This document shows, piece by piece, positions 18,157-25,640 of a stretch of DNA of 64,000 bases. How positions within the stretch are numbered: position 1 is the first letter of the stretch; the number at the start of each line of letters is the position of its first letter. The DNA is taken from positions 1,426,001 to 1,490,000 of the forward strand of contig NZ_JABBYJ010000001.1 of assembly GCF_012932565.1 (NCBI RefSeq), given 5' to 3'. Position numbers and translations under genes: made by a program. The DNA comes from Sneathiella limimaris. GTDB taxonomy: Bacteria; Pseudomonadota; Alphaproteobacteria; Sneathiellales; Sneathiellaceae. A model generated the notes under the pieces. The model did no database searches. It was not told the DNA's origin and saw nothing but the letters and a program-made list of their open reading frames with translations.

Positions 18157-19035
18157 GTGGTTCATGCCGATTATCCAGCCTTCTTCGCTCGTAACTGCTG
18201 CAAGCTCGTCAGAAGGAAGATCAGGGGCAGCAAGGGCTTCCTGGAGGTGACCTTTGCGGTTTCGTGTCATGAGATCGTTCCGACAAGCAGTGACCTGGCG
18301 AGCATCCTTAATAGGGTGATCAACGGATTGATGATCAGACAGGCTTGGCCAGACTTCTCCCAAGATGATGCCATCGAGCTTTTGATCCCAATTGGTTTCA
18401 AAAGGCCAGAAGGATACGGAATGATCCTCTTCCAGCTGCAGTGCCAGGTTCAGAAGCTCATATAGTCCCGTCAGGGTCTGACTACCGACAGACCCTTGGC
18501 CCAGCAATTGCCAGACATTCATGATCCCAAAGCCTTGTTTCTTTAACAGGGCCTCACAGATCCGCCATTCGGAAAAACCCCGATGGTGAAATGGGGGTTT
18601 GGTTCGGCTGAGGTGGCTGTGAGTTTGTCCCACAGGATGCCCCCAAAATGGGCCCGGGTGAGGCGACAGGCGTTGATTGAGGATTGATGCCGCGACAAAT
18701 CGGTTATTGGCATCATCAGGCTCTGAAATAAGATGCTCATGAATTGCTGTTGCGGCGGCCCGGCCACCTCCAAGGGAGGAGCCCGCCGGATAGCCAAACG
18801 GAAAATCAAAGGCAAGTAACGCCCGCCCACCGGATTGCCTTGCAAGCTCCTGAAGGCGCTTGCGACAGTCATGGCGGGTGCGGAAATATTCAATGCCCTC
18901 TTTCCCCGCCACATCCGACCAGCCGATCCAACAGCGGTCCGGGCTTTCCCGTTTGGGGCCCGGGCTGGCCGCAGCGGACCAATCCACGACAGCGATCAGG
19001 TTGAATGCCTGTTCGGAGGGCAATTTATCTGACAT
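18145..19035 (-). CDS. Conserved hypothetical protein (DUF429-like VDWSAA family)
   Basis: This 296-residue soluble protein begins 'NLIAVVDWSAAASPGPKR' and contains 'ALLAFDFPFGYP' around residue 75. The Asp in an early hydrophobic strand and a second Asp in 'AFDFPFG' recall the RNase H-like fold of DUF429 proteins. Homologues with this start are sometimes labelled as cobalamin or molybdopterin synthesis proteins without support, so I give no function. It stands alone on the minus strand, converging with cca and overlapping it by 12 bases. Confidence 0.65.
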   Translation of the reverse strand: MSDKLPSEQAFNLIAVVDWSAAASPGPKRESPDRCWIGWSDVAGKEGIEYFRTRHDCRKRLQELARQSGGRALLAFDFPFGYPAGSSLGGGRAAATAIHEHLISEPDDANNRFVAASILNQRLSPHPGPFWGHPVGQTHSHLSRTKPPFHHRGFSEWRICEALLKKQGFGIMNVWQLLGQGSVGSQTLTGLYELLNLALQLEEDHSVSFWPFETNWDQKLDGIILGEVWPSLSDHQSVDHPIKDARQVTACRNDLMTRNRKGHLQEALAAPDLPSDELAAVTSEEGWIIGMNHLIA

Positions 19036-19061
19036 AAACAGATGCAGGTCCTTCAGTTACC

Positions 19062-19205
19062 TTAGATCTTACCAGCTTTTTCCAACTGTTTTTTGTATAG
19101 GGAGAGATACCAGAGGACGCCAAGACCGATAAAAAACACGCCTAACCCGCCGAAGAAGCCAAAATTACCGCCCCAGAATTGCCCAAGACCAACAAGATTT
19201 CCCAT
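19062..19205 (-). CDS. Small single-helix membrane protein (47 aa)
   Basis: A short minus-strand ORF runs from an ATG at 19205 to a TAA ending at 19062. It gives 47 residues: a Gly-rich hydrophobic helix (about residues 14-34, with 'GFFGGLGVFFIGLGVLWY') and a basic tail, YKKQLEKAGKI. AAAAGGAAA sits about 8 bases before the ATG, a good ribosome site, and codon use resembles the neighbours. It lies 26 bp beyond the start of the VDWSAA gene and could be its leader cistron. The function is unknown; a small membrane-complex subunit or regulator is a guess. Confidence 0.65.
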   Translation of the reverse strand: MGNLVGLGQFWGGNFGFFGGLGVFFIGLGVLWYLSLYKKQLEKAGKI

Positions 19206-19356
19206 TATAATTTCCTTTTCAATGATCCATCCACCGCCAGTTTAGTTGGCTTGCATGGATGCGCAAGGTGAGAGGCGAAAATTTCGGACTATTCTTGAAA
19301 ATGCCCCATTCACGTCCCATTGTTCAAACTGTGATTTACGGACACAGGAGATCAAG

Positions 19357-19626
19357 ATGAGAAAACTGTTGATTGGCTGCTTTACAGGTGCTGGTCTCAT
19401 GTTTGCTGCAGTTGGGGGCAGTCTTGCTGATGAAAAGGGGGCTGATGATCTGGCGCTGGAAGGGATCAGCAAACTGATGGAAGCGCTGGAGATGTTCGTG
19501 GATGCAATCCCTCAATATTCGGCCCCGGAAATGTTGGAAAACGGGGATATCATTATCCGCCGAAAAAACAAGCTTGAGCCGGATGATGAAAAAGACGAGC
19601 CAGAACTGGAGAAAACCAAGACCTGA
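19357..19626 (+). CDS. Small secreted protein, 'NGDIIIRRK' family
   Basis: This 89-residue protein has a clear signal peptide (MRKLLIGCFTGAGLMFAAVGGSLA) and a helical acidic body ending in 'PEMLENGDIIIRRKN' and a Glu/Asp/Lys-rich tail. Short alphaproteobacterial periplasmic proteins ending in the same NGDIIIRRK motif are known but have no established function. I chose the ATG at 19357 because ACAGGAG lies just upstream and the signal peptide starts there. The frame is open to 19246, but that extension is not signal-like. Confidence 0.75.
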   Translation: MRKLLIGCFTGAGLMFAAVGGSLADEKGADDLALEGISKLMEALEMFVDAIPQYSAPEMLENGDIIIRRKNKLEPDDEKDEPELEKTKT

Positions 19627-19719
19627 TTGGTTCCTCAATTGAACAACGGAAAGCGGATATTTTCAGTTGCGTGTCTTTGCTAAACCCTTCACACAAGGTT
19701 CGGTGAAAGGGATTTTGAA

Positions 19720-20817
19720 ATGCTGACAGAAACAGTGATGTTGGAAGCCGTCAAGGACCGGGATGCGGAATATGACGGTGTCTTTTTTTATGGGGTAAAG
19801 ACGACCGGTATTTTTTGTCGTCCCTCCTGCTCCTCCCGTCAGGCAAAGCCCGCCAATATGACTTATTTTGGCAGTGCGCTGGCGGCAAGGCATGCGGGCT
19901 TTCGGGCGTGCCGGAAATGTCAGCCGGACAGCTCCATCATCGTCTCAGATAAAATCCGGATGGTTCGGGACATCTGTTCCCTGCTGGAAACCTGGCTGGC
20001 TGATGGACCTGAGAAAAAGCCCAGCCTGAAGATGCTGGCAGCAAAGGTTGGGTATAGCGAGGATCATCTGTCCCGGACATTCAAGAAACTGGTTGGGGTG
20101 AGCCCACTTGATTATTTCGATGCACTTCGAAACCGGCGACTGAAAGAAAACCTGAAATCCGGGGGAACGGTTGCTGATGCGGCCTATGGTGCGGGGTTTG
20201 GATCATCCAGTCGGTTATATGAGGCGGCGAGCGTTCGTCTTGGAATGTCACCAGCCTCTTACGCTAAAGGTGGGCGCGGGGCGGAGATCGCTTACAGTAT
20301 CGTGGATTGTTTCCTCGGGCGTATGCTGGTCGCGGGAACGCGCCAAGGCGTTTGTGCTGTCTATTTTGGAGATGATGATGACCAGCTGATTGATGAATTG
20401 GCTGAAGAATTTCCGAAGGCAGAAATTGGTCTGGAGCTTGGGGTTCTTAGCCACTGGGCAGAACGGATCACGCGGTATCTGGAGGAAAAGGGCCAGGTAA
20501 CACTGGATGTGCCGCTGGATATTTATGGAACTGCCTTTCAGCGGCTGGTGTGGAATGAGCTTTTGAAAATCGCACCGGGAGAGACAAAAACCTATCATCA
20601 GGTGGCCACTGAAATGGGCCGGGCCAAATCTTCCCGTGCGGTGGGGCGTGCCTGCGCCACCAATCCGGTTTCGTTAATTGTGCCCTGTCATCGGGTGATG
20701 GGCAGTGACGGAAAGCTGCATGGCTATCGTTGGGGGCTTGAGCGTAAAGAAGCCCTGATCGAGTGGGAGCTGGAAGAAGTCAAAGAGCGGGCCGAAAAGC
20801 CAGCAAAATCTGCCTGA
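19720..20817 (+). CDS. ada: Bifunctional Ada: alkyl-DNA repair methyltransferase and AraC regulator
   Basis: This 365-residue protein has three parts. The N-terminal zinc domain carries Cys33, Cys37, Cys64 and Cys67, equivalent to the four zinc ligands of E. coli Ada, one of which accepts methyl from phosphotriesters. An AraC-type helix-turn-helix follows at about 90-190. The C-terminal O6-methylguanine transferase has 'PCHRVMG' with active Cys323. It repairs alkylated DNA and, once methylated, activates its own adaptive-response genes. It is monocistronic and converges with the lytic transglycosylase gene, whose stop follows directly. The key residues are all present. Confidence 0.94.
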   Translation: MLTETVMLEAVKDRDAEYDGVFFYGVKTTGIFCRPSCSSRQAKPANMTYFGSALAARHAGFRACRKCQPDSSIIVSDKIRMVRDICSLLETWLADGPEKKPSLKMLAAKVGYSEDHLSRTFKKLVGVSPLDYFDALRNRRLKENLKSGGTVADAAYGAGFGSSSRLYEAASVRLGMSPASYAKGGRGAEIAYSIVDCFLGRMLVAGTRQGVCAVYFGDDDDQLIDELAEEFPKAEIGLELGVLSHWAERITRYLEEKGQVTLDVPLDIYGTAFQRLVWNELLKIAPGETKTYHQVATEMGRAKSSRAVGRACATNPVSLIVPCHRVMGSDGKLHGYRWGLERKEALIEWELEEVKERAEKPAKSA

Positions 20818-21504
20818 TCAGCTGTTTTCCTCTCCCTCTCTCTTGGCAAGGCGCAGGGCTTTTTGTTCTGCCATTTTTCGGGCAATCATTTCGCGGCGTT
20901 TTTTGTAGGCCTCACGTGCCTTGGCCATACGCGCTTCGCTATCTTTGCGTTTTTGCTCCTGCCAAATCTTCATGACTTTCTTGCGGTACGGGATGTAATA
21001 TTTCCGGGTTTGGGAATGATAATAGGCGACAGCTGTTGTCCAGGAACGATGTTCCCTTTGCAGTTTTTTCAGGAGGCTCCCGGCATAATTGGCATTGATC
21101 TTGGGATCAAAAGCATCCTCCAGATTGTCAAAGGCTTCTGGATGCCAGTAAAGGTTCACCTGCATGCAGCCTACGTCGATATTCTTCACGCCTTTGGCGC
21201 GCAGTTTCTGTACCTCGGCAATGGCAGCTTCCTTGTTGGGCAGATATCGCCCACGTCCTTCGGAATAAACTGTCCAGGGCCAGGCAATTATTTCCCGGCT
21301 TGCTTTGTGCCAACGGCCTGTCTCGGTAAGTGAGATTGCATTTAAAAGCCGCTTGGGAAGCTTGAATTTTTTCTCCATGGCTTCGGTGGCATTTCTGCAT
21401 GTTTCCAAATACTTAGCCCCTCCCGCTGGAAAGGTGCCAGCCGCCGCTGGCGTGGTCGCAAGCAGAACAAAGAAGAGAATTAAGTTCGTCGTCAGTTTAG
21501 GCAT
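20818..21504 (-). CDS. Lytic transglycosylase (SLT domain) protein
   Basis: This 228-residue exported protein has a signal peptide (first about 22 residues) and a goose-type lysozyme/SLT domain. The catalytic Glu61 is in 'ISLTETGRW', with 'VGCMQVNLYWHP' and 'NANYAGSLLKKLQ' matching the family's later blocks. The C-terminal 60 residues are highly basic and probably bind the cell wall. It would cut murein glycan with formation of anhydro ends. No flagellar or secretion genes are adjacent, so the process served is unknown. Confidence 0.87.
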   Translation of the reverse strand: MPKLTTNLILFFVLLATTPAAAGTFPAGGAKYLETCRNATEAMEKKFKLPKRLLNAISLTETGRWHKASREIIAWPWTVYSEGRGRYLPNKEAAIAEVQKLRAKGVKNIDVGCMQVNLYWHPEAFDNLEDAFDPKINANYAGSLLKKLQREHRSWTTAVAYYHSQTRKYYIPYRKKVMKIWQEQKRKDSEARMAKAREAYKKRREMIARKMAEQKALRLAKREGEENS

Positions 21505-21547
21505 TTAGGTTCTCCTGATACCGGTTCTGCCCTAAACGATGCAAAGC

Positions 21548-22435
21548 CTATGCCGTTTTATATTTCTGACCACTTTTCTGGAAATAATCGCCAAGTCGTT
21601 TGAGCAGGAAGCCTAACACCTCCTGAAGATCTTGGGCACCTGGGATGAGGGAAAGGGCTTTCGGATCCATATAAAGATCGCGGTTGATCTCAATCTGCAG
21701 GGTATAGATGTTGCGCGCCAGATCAGCATATGTGCGGGTAATATAGCCGCCTGCATAAGGTGAGTTGAACGCAACTGAATGATCTTTTTCCTGCAAGGTT
21801 GCCGCGACAAGATCAGTAATCTCCTGAGGGCAGGTGCGGCCAAAACGGTTGCCAAGGATAAAGTCACTGAGCGGTGGCTCAGCCATTTCCCTTCCCGAGT
21901 TGCCAGGCATGGAATGGCAATCAATCACCAAGGCAAACCCAAATTGCCGGCGACATTTTTCAATCAGGCGCTGCAAGGCCTCATGGTAGGGCATATGGCA
22001 GGCCGTAATGCGGTGCTCTGCCTCAGCAAAGGAAAGCTTGCGATCGAAAATGGCCACATCGGCCGAGACGATGCGCGGAATGGTCCCAAGACCCGCACTG
22101 ACCCGGGGGGAGTGCCGGTTGACGAAGGGCGGCAGCGGATCTTCAAACATGTCCGGGTCCAGCTCCCACGCTTCACGGTTGGCGTCGCAAAAGACACGGG
22201 GAAAGCGCGCCGTGAGAAGCGGAGCGCCCAAGGGAACGCAGGCCTCAAACAAATGATGGACGGCATAATCCTCCGACTGGCGAAGGTCGGTCAGGCTGAG
22301 ACAGGAAGCCTCCACAAAGCTTATTGGGTAATGATCGCCACTGTGGGGTGATGAAAAAATCAGGGGCAGGCGCCAATCTTCCGGGTATGTAATCTCGATA
22401 GGATGCGATTCTAGGCTTTTCACCCGTAACTCCAC
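21548..22435 (-). CDS. N-formylglutamate amidohydrolase
   Basis: This 295-residue protein has the N-formylglutamate amidohydrolase motifs 'IFSSPHSGDHYP', 'DANREAWELDP' and 'VIDCHSMPGNSG', which supply metal and substrate ligands. It hydrolyses N-formylglutamate to formate and glutamate, the last step of one histidine-degradation route. No other hut genes are here. In many Alphaproteobacteria this gene is divergent from cpdR and a tRNA-Val, as here, so the position rather than the pathway is conserved. The inverted repeat at 22450-22502 lies just before its start. Confidence 0.92.
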   Translation of the reverse strand: MELRVKSLESHPIEITYPEDWRLPLIFSSPHSGDHYPISFVEASCLSLTDLRQSEDYAVHHLFEACVPLGAPLLTARFPRVFCDANREAWELDPDMFEDPLPPFVNRHSPRVSAGLGTIPRIVSADVAIFDRKLSFAEAEHRITACHMPYHEALQRLIEKCRRQFGFALVIDCHSMPGNSGREMAEPPLSDFILGNRFGRTCPQEITDLVAATLQEKDHSVAFNSPYAGGYITRTYADLARNIYTLQIEINRDLYMDPKALSLIPGAQDLQEVLGFLLKRLGDYFQKSGQKYKTA

Positions 22436-22449
22436 TTCAGCTAACCTTT

Positions 22450-22502
22450 AACGCAAATGTGAACCGCTAAAAACCGCCATTTTGGTTCACGCCTTTTGCG
22501 TT
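22450..22502. repeat. Nested inverted repeat between N-formylglutamate amidohydrolase and cpdR
   Basis: The outer arms are AACGCAAA (22450-22457) and TTTGCGTT (22495-22502). The inner arms are GTGAACC (22459-22465) and GGTTCAC (22484-22490). All four are perfect and enclose an 18-base loop. The element fills most of the divergent promoter region. It could be an operator pair, an RNA hairpin in either transcript, or both. No T-run follows, so it is not a simple terminator. Confidence 0.6.
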
Positions 22503-22570
22503 CCAGATGTCTATAGTATAGGCTGAAAATAAGAATACAATGCTAGATACAGAGTGGCGTACATACCCTT

Positions 22571-22942
22571 ATGGCTCGTATATTACTTGCGGAAGATGAC
22601 AACTCCATGCGGCATTTCCTGGCGCGGAGCCTGGAAAATGCAGGACACGAAGTCCTCGCGTTTGCCGATGGAGAGGATGCGCTTCCCGCCCTGCAGGCAG
22701 GGCCTTTCGATATCCTGATCACTGATATTGTGATGGATCGCCTTGGGGGGCTGGAGCTGGCCATGCGGGCGCAAGCTGTGAAGCCGGGAGTGCCGGTCAT
22801 CTATATCACCGGCTTTTCCGCCATCACCATGGAAGACGCGGGCGAAGAAGTAAACTTTAGCCAGCTTCTCTCAAAACCTTTTCATTTGAATTCTCTGGTT
22901 GAGGCCGTAGACAAGGCCCTGGCTGCCCAGCAGGCGTCCTGA
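22571..22942 (+). CDS. cpdR: Single-domain response regulator CpdR
   Basis: This 123-residue stand-alone receiver domain has an acidic pair at residues 9-10, phosphoacceptor Asp52 in 'LITDIVMDRLGG', a Thr in 'YITGF' and a Lys in 'LLSKPFHL'. Length, the 'MARILLAEDDNSMRHFLARS' start and the cpdR/N-formylglutamate amidohydrolase/tRNA-Val neighbourhood all match CpdR. In Caulobacter unphosphorylated CpdR primes ClpXP to degrade CtrA and other cell-cycle proteins, and is phosphorylated through the CckA-ChpT relay. That role here is inferred from the family. Confidence 0.93.
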   Translation: MARILLAEDDNSMRHFLARSLENAGHEVLAFADGEDALPALQAGPFDILITDIVMDRLGGLELAMRAQAVKPGVPVIYITGFSAITMEDAGEEVNFSQLLSKPFHLNSLVEAVDKALAAQQAS

Positions 22943-23037
22943 AACCCGCGAATTGGGAAGATGCGCAAAAAAGAGGGTTGCCAAGCTTTTCCCAGCGGAT
23001 TATAAGACGCCCACTTCTCATGCAGATGCATGCCGGA

Positions 23038-23114
23038 GGGTGTATAGCTCAGTTGGTTAGAGCGTTGCCTTGACATGGCAGAGGTCACAAGTTCGAATCT
23101 TGTTACACCCACCA
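23038..23114 (+). tRNA. tRNA-Val (GAC anticodon)
   Basis: This is a 77-base cloverleaf. The acceptor stem pairs GGGTGTA with TACACCC (23104-23110), the D-arm is AGCTCAGTTGGTTAGAGC, and the anticodon stem is TTGCC/GGCAG around loop TTGACAT with anticodon GAC at 23072-23074. The T-arm contains GTTCGAATC, and the CCA is encoded (23112-23114). GAC reads GUC and GUU valine codons. An AT-rich singleton gene follows 135 bp later, but no copy of the tRNA end was found to its right. Confidence 0.96.
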
Positions 23115-23249
23115 TTTTCCCATAGAAAATTTAGAATTATTTTTTCAAGAGCTGCGCAAGCGCCGAGTTGTTCTTTTCAAATGGTTCGTTGATAGGCCAA
23201 ATTTGTGATAGGTTTTTTACTAGATCAATAGAGGGTCGCTTTAAGAACT

Positions 23250-23945
23250 TTGAGTATTACAGAACACAAAAAAAAGAAGCACGAAATTTTCATTCTTGAG
23301 GAAGCGATCCGGCTACTTGATGTCGACTGGGTTTTTTCGCCTTGTGTACCTCCTGGACCCGATTTTCTAATTGAAAGCGGTAGTTCAGAATTTGGTTTGG
23401 AGCTTACAGAGGTGTTCAAGGGCTATATATCTGGTTCTGGATCCGAAGATAAGAGAAGAGAGCGGACTAACCAGCAAATAATTAATCGTTTAAAAGCAGA
23501 GTATCACGAAAGCTCTAACGTTAAATTGACTGTAAAGTTGCTAGGAGATATTCGTTCCAAAAATATAGAAAAACTGCCTCGCGTTTTACTTGATATGAAG
23601 CTTGAACAATATCAGAAGGGTCAGTATTTCGAGTTTAAGCTTGGTCCGACCCTTAAAGTGTTTGTGACGGTTGCCTACATGGATGACTGGTATCTATTAA
23701 ATGATAGGGGAGGTTTCGTCAGAATGTCTCCAAAGCCAATAATTCAAGATGCAATAAACAAGAAGGCGCTAAAGTTAAAGCAATATCAAAGAGCTCTTGG
23801 GGAAGATGTTCGTCTGCTCATATACGCTAACAGACGTAACAGCAGTGGGAAGCTTGATCTAAAAAAAGCTTGTGGTTTTGATTTGCGGGGGTTTCGAGAA
23901 GTGTATTTTTTTGCTTATCCGGATAATATTTTTAACCTCAGTTAA
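23250..23945 (+). CDS. Hypothetical AT-rich protein, possible PD-(D/E)XK nuclease fold
   Basis: This 231-residue protein starts at a TTG (23250) with no strong ribosome site. 'PGPDFLI' (Asp38) followed by 'FGLELTEVF' (Glu51-x-Thr53) resembles the PD-(D/E)XK nuclease core, with Thr where Lys is usual. The C-terminal half has 'VRLLIYANRRN', which fits a further strand of such a fold. Base composition is clearly richer in A and T than its neighbours and it lies just downstream of a tRNA, both signs of transfer. No methyltransferase or partner gene is adjacent. A nuclease or defence role is inference only. Confidence 0.55.
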   Translation: MSITEHKKKKHEIFILEEAIRLLDVDWVFSPCVPPGPDFLIESGSSEFGLELTEVFKGYISGSGSEDKRRERTNQQIINRLKAEYHESSNVKLTVKLLGDIRSKNIEKLPRVLLDMKLEQYQKGQYFEFKLGPTLKVFVTVAYMDDWYLLNDRGGFVRMSPKPIIQDAINKKALKLKQYQRALGEDVRLLIYANRRNSSGKLDLKKACGFDLRGFREVYFFAYPDNIFNLS

Positions 23946-23995
23946 AGTTTCTCATACTCTCCTCCATCAAAAATTCACGAGCTGCATTTTCTGGG

Positions 23996-24024
23996 TTTAC
24001 ATCCTAAAAATCCGTCGCTAACAT
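23996..24024 (+). promoter_or_regulatory. Candidate sigma-70 promoter for the kinase leader
   Basis: TTTACA (23996-24001) and TAACAT (24019-24024) are separated by exactly 17 bases, matching five and four of six consensus positions. Transcription would start near 24031, giving a leader of about 150 bases that contains all the hairpins described below. Confidence 0.4.
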
Positions 24025-24030
24025 CGCGCT

Positions 24031-24183
24031 CATGAAAAACGTACTCGCACATATGACCATTGTGGCCGTCATTCTTAAAAATAGAATGGCGGAGGTTTAA
24101 AAGGTTTCAAAACGTCCGCCCTTTTGAGGGGTTGGATCGTTGTGCAGTTTTTCTTCCCCTCCGGGCACTGAGAGGAGAAGAAA
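24031..24183 (+). ncRNA. Structured 5' leader with mutually exclusive hairpins (possible RNA switch)
   Basis: Stem P1 pairs 24066-24075 (CCGTCATTCT) with 24083-24092. Stem P2 pairs GGCGGA (24088-24093) plus GTTT (24095-24098) with AAAC (24110-24113) and TCCGCC (24115-24120). They share 24088-24092, so only one can form. Stem P3 pairs 24153-24161 with 24172-24180 with one mismatch and hides the AGGAG ribosome site of the next gene. GAGGGG (24126-24131) can instead pair with CCCCTC (24156-24161) and free it. A 22-codon ORF (24032-24100) overlaps P1. No known riboswitch class is recognised; a ligand- or ribosome-controlled switch is inferred. Confidence 0.45.
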
Positions 24184-24693
24184 ATGAAGACGTATCAGAG
24201 TTCCCCAAGTTCCAACTCACCCAAGTTGCACTTTTTCTGCGGAAAGATGGCTTCCGGCAAATCCACGCTGGCGTCCCGTTTGGCTGAGAAAGAGAAGGCG
24301 ATCCTGATCAGTGAAGATGTCTGGCTGAGCCGGCTGTTCCCCGATGAAATCACAACATTTGAGAAATACATCACCCATTCTGCGCGGTTAAAGCGGATCC
24401 TGAAAGATCATGTGATGGAGCTGCTGAATTCCGGCGCTACCGTGATCATGGATTTTCCGGGCAATACCCGCACGCAGCGGGCCTGGTTCAAGAGCCTGAT
24501 CAATGAAACCGCCGTTGATCATGAACTGCATTTTCTGGATCGGAGCAATGCGGAATGCCTTGTTCAGCTGAAAAAGCGCAATAAGGACAAACCGGAAGGC
24601 AGCAAGTTTTCAAGCCCGGAAGAGTTTATGATGGTCACCGGCTATTTCGAGCCACCCCGGGAAGAGGAAGGCTTCAAGCTGGTTCGCCATTAA
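24184..24693 (+). CDS. P-loop ATPase/kinase (AAA_33, zeta-toxin-like)
   Basis: This 169-residue protein has one kinase-like P-loop domain. Walker A is 'CGKMASGKST' (Gly20 to Thr28), 'LISEDVWLSRLFP' lies where nucleoside or sugar kinases bind substrate, and 'VIMDFPGNTRTQR' is a Walker B-like strand with a downstream lid. Its size and motifs suit small kinases of the gluconokinase/zeta-toxin/AAA_33 group. The substrate is unknown. There is no antitoxin-like gene beside it. The AGGAG ribosome site before the ATG lies in the leader hairpin P3, suggesting translational control. Confidence 0.8.
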   Translation: MKTYQSSPSSNSPKLHFFCGKMASGKSTLASRLAEKEKAILISEDVWLSRLFPDEITTFEKYITHSARLKRILKDHVMELLNSGATVIMDFPGNTRTQRAWFKSLINETAVDHELHFLDRSNAECLVQLKKRNKDKPEGSKFSSPEEFMMVTGYFEPPREEEGFKLVRH

Positions 24694-24713
24694 TCAGAGG
24701 CGGACATGACTGC

Positions 24714-25601
24714 TCAGGCTGAAGGCTGATTGGACGCTTTTCCCGCAGAAGCTGTCTGATTAGCCTTTGCCAGGTCGGGCAAGGCAAGAGACATATTGGC
24801 TGGTGTCAGAAGCTCTACCTTCAGCTCTTTAAGCGCCGCCCGAATGGATTTGTTTACATCATACCTGACTTGGAAATATTTCCGGCCCGGCACCCAGGAG
24901 CGAAGTCCCATGATATAGCCACCATAAGTAAAATCATGGATACCCACTTGCGGATCCGGCTCCTGCACAATATCCGGGTGGGACTTGAGGATCGCTAACA
25001 ACTTTTCAGTTAATTGGTCAGTATCAACACCGGCGGGCACCGCGATTGTTGTTTCCAGAATGCGAGTGTCATGGGAGTTGACGATGACCTGCCCGACAAT
25101 TTCCTTATTGGGGATTGAGATTTGTTCCCCATCCTCCCCGGTAATAAAGGTGATACCGAGGGTGATTTTATCGACCACACCGCTAACCCCCAGGACATTG
25201 ATCACGTTACCAACCACAAAAGGCCGGGTCAGGATAATGGCAATCCCGGCGCCAAAGTTGGAGATCGGACCTTGCAACGCCAAGGTGGCGCCTAAGGAAA
25301 CGGCACCGGCCAAAGCAATCAGCGGGGCAATGCTGATCCCGAAATTGCCAAGGGTGATGATCACCAGCATCACCAGCAACACCAGTTTGATGGTGCTGCC
25401 GATAAATCCGCTCAATGTTTGATCGATATTCTTGGCGAGGGCCACTTTGGTGACCCTGTTGCCAATCCAGTTAGCGACCATCAGGCCGAAGAGGAGGAAG
25501 ACGAGGGCGCCGACGATCTGGAAACCGTACTGAACGCCAAACTCGATGACCATATCCAGATATTTATTCACTGCTTCCAGATTCTGCTCAATCTCGTCCA
25601 T
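24714..25601 (-). CDS. mscS: Small-conductance mechanosensitive channel (MscS family)
   Basis: This 295-residue protein has three N-terminal transmembrane helices. The third is the Gly/Ala-rich pore helix ('LIALAGAVSLGATLALQGPISNF' region, about residues 92-114). The MscS beta domain follows with 'IISIPNKEIVGQVIVN'-type residues. Length matches E. coli MscS (286). It would open under membrane tension and release solutes on osmotic downshift. It lies 39 bp downstream of the AsmA-like gene on the same strand, so the pair may be one transcript for envelope maintenance. Confidence 0.93.
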   Translation of the reverse strand: MDEIEQNLEAVNKYLDMVIEFGVQYGFQIVGALVFLLFGLMVANWIGNRVTKVALAKNIDQTLSGFIGSTIKLVLLVMLVIITLGNFGISIAPLIALAGAVSLGATLALQGPISNFGAGIAIILTRPFVVGNVINVLGVSGVVDKITLGITFITGEDGEQISIPNKEIVGQVIVNSHDTRILETTIAVPAGVDTDQLTEKLLAILKSHPDIVQEPDPQVGIHDFTYGGYIMGLRSWVPGRKYFQVRYDVNKSIRAALKELKVELLTPANMSLALPDLAKANQTASAGKASNQPSA

Positions 25602-25640
25602 GCCCTAACTTCCTCTCTCATTTCTCTGGCTTATGTCTGA

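Noticed and set aside
24032-24100. 22-aa ORF as a real protein gene
   Set aside because: No ribosome site could be placed in the few bases after the proposed transcription start, and it overlaps stem P1. It is kept only as part of the leader.
23115-24183. Integrated element at tRNA-Val
   Set aside because: No integrase and no repeat of the tRNA 3' end was found to the right, so only base composition suggests transfer.
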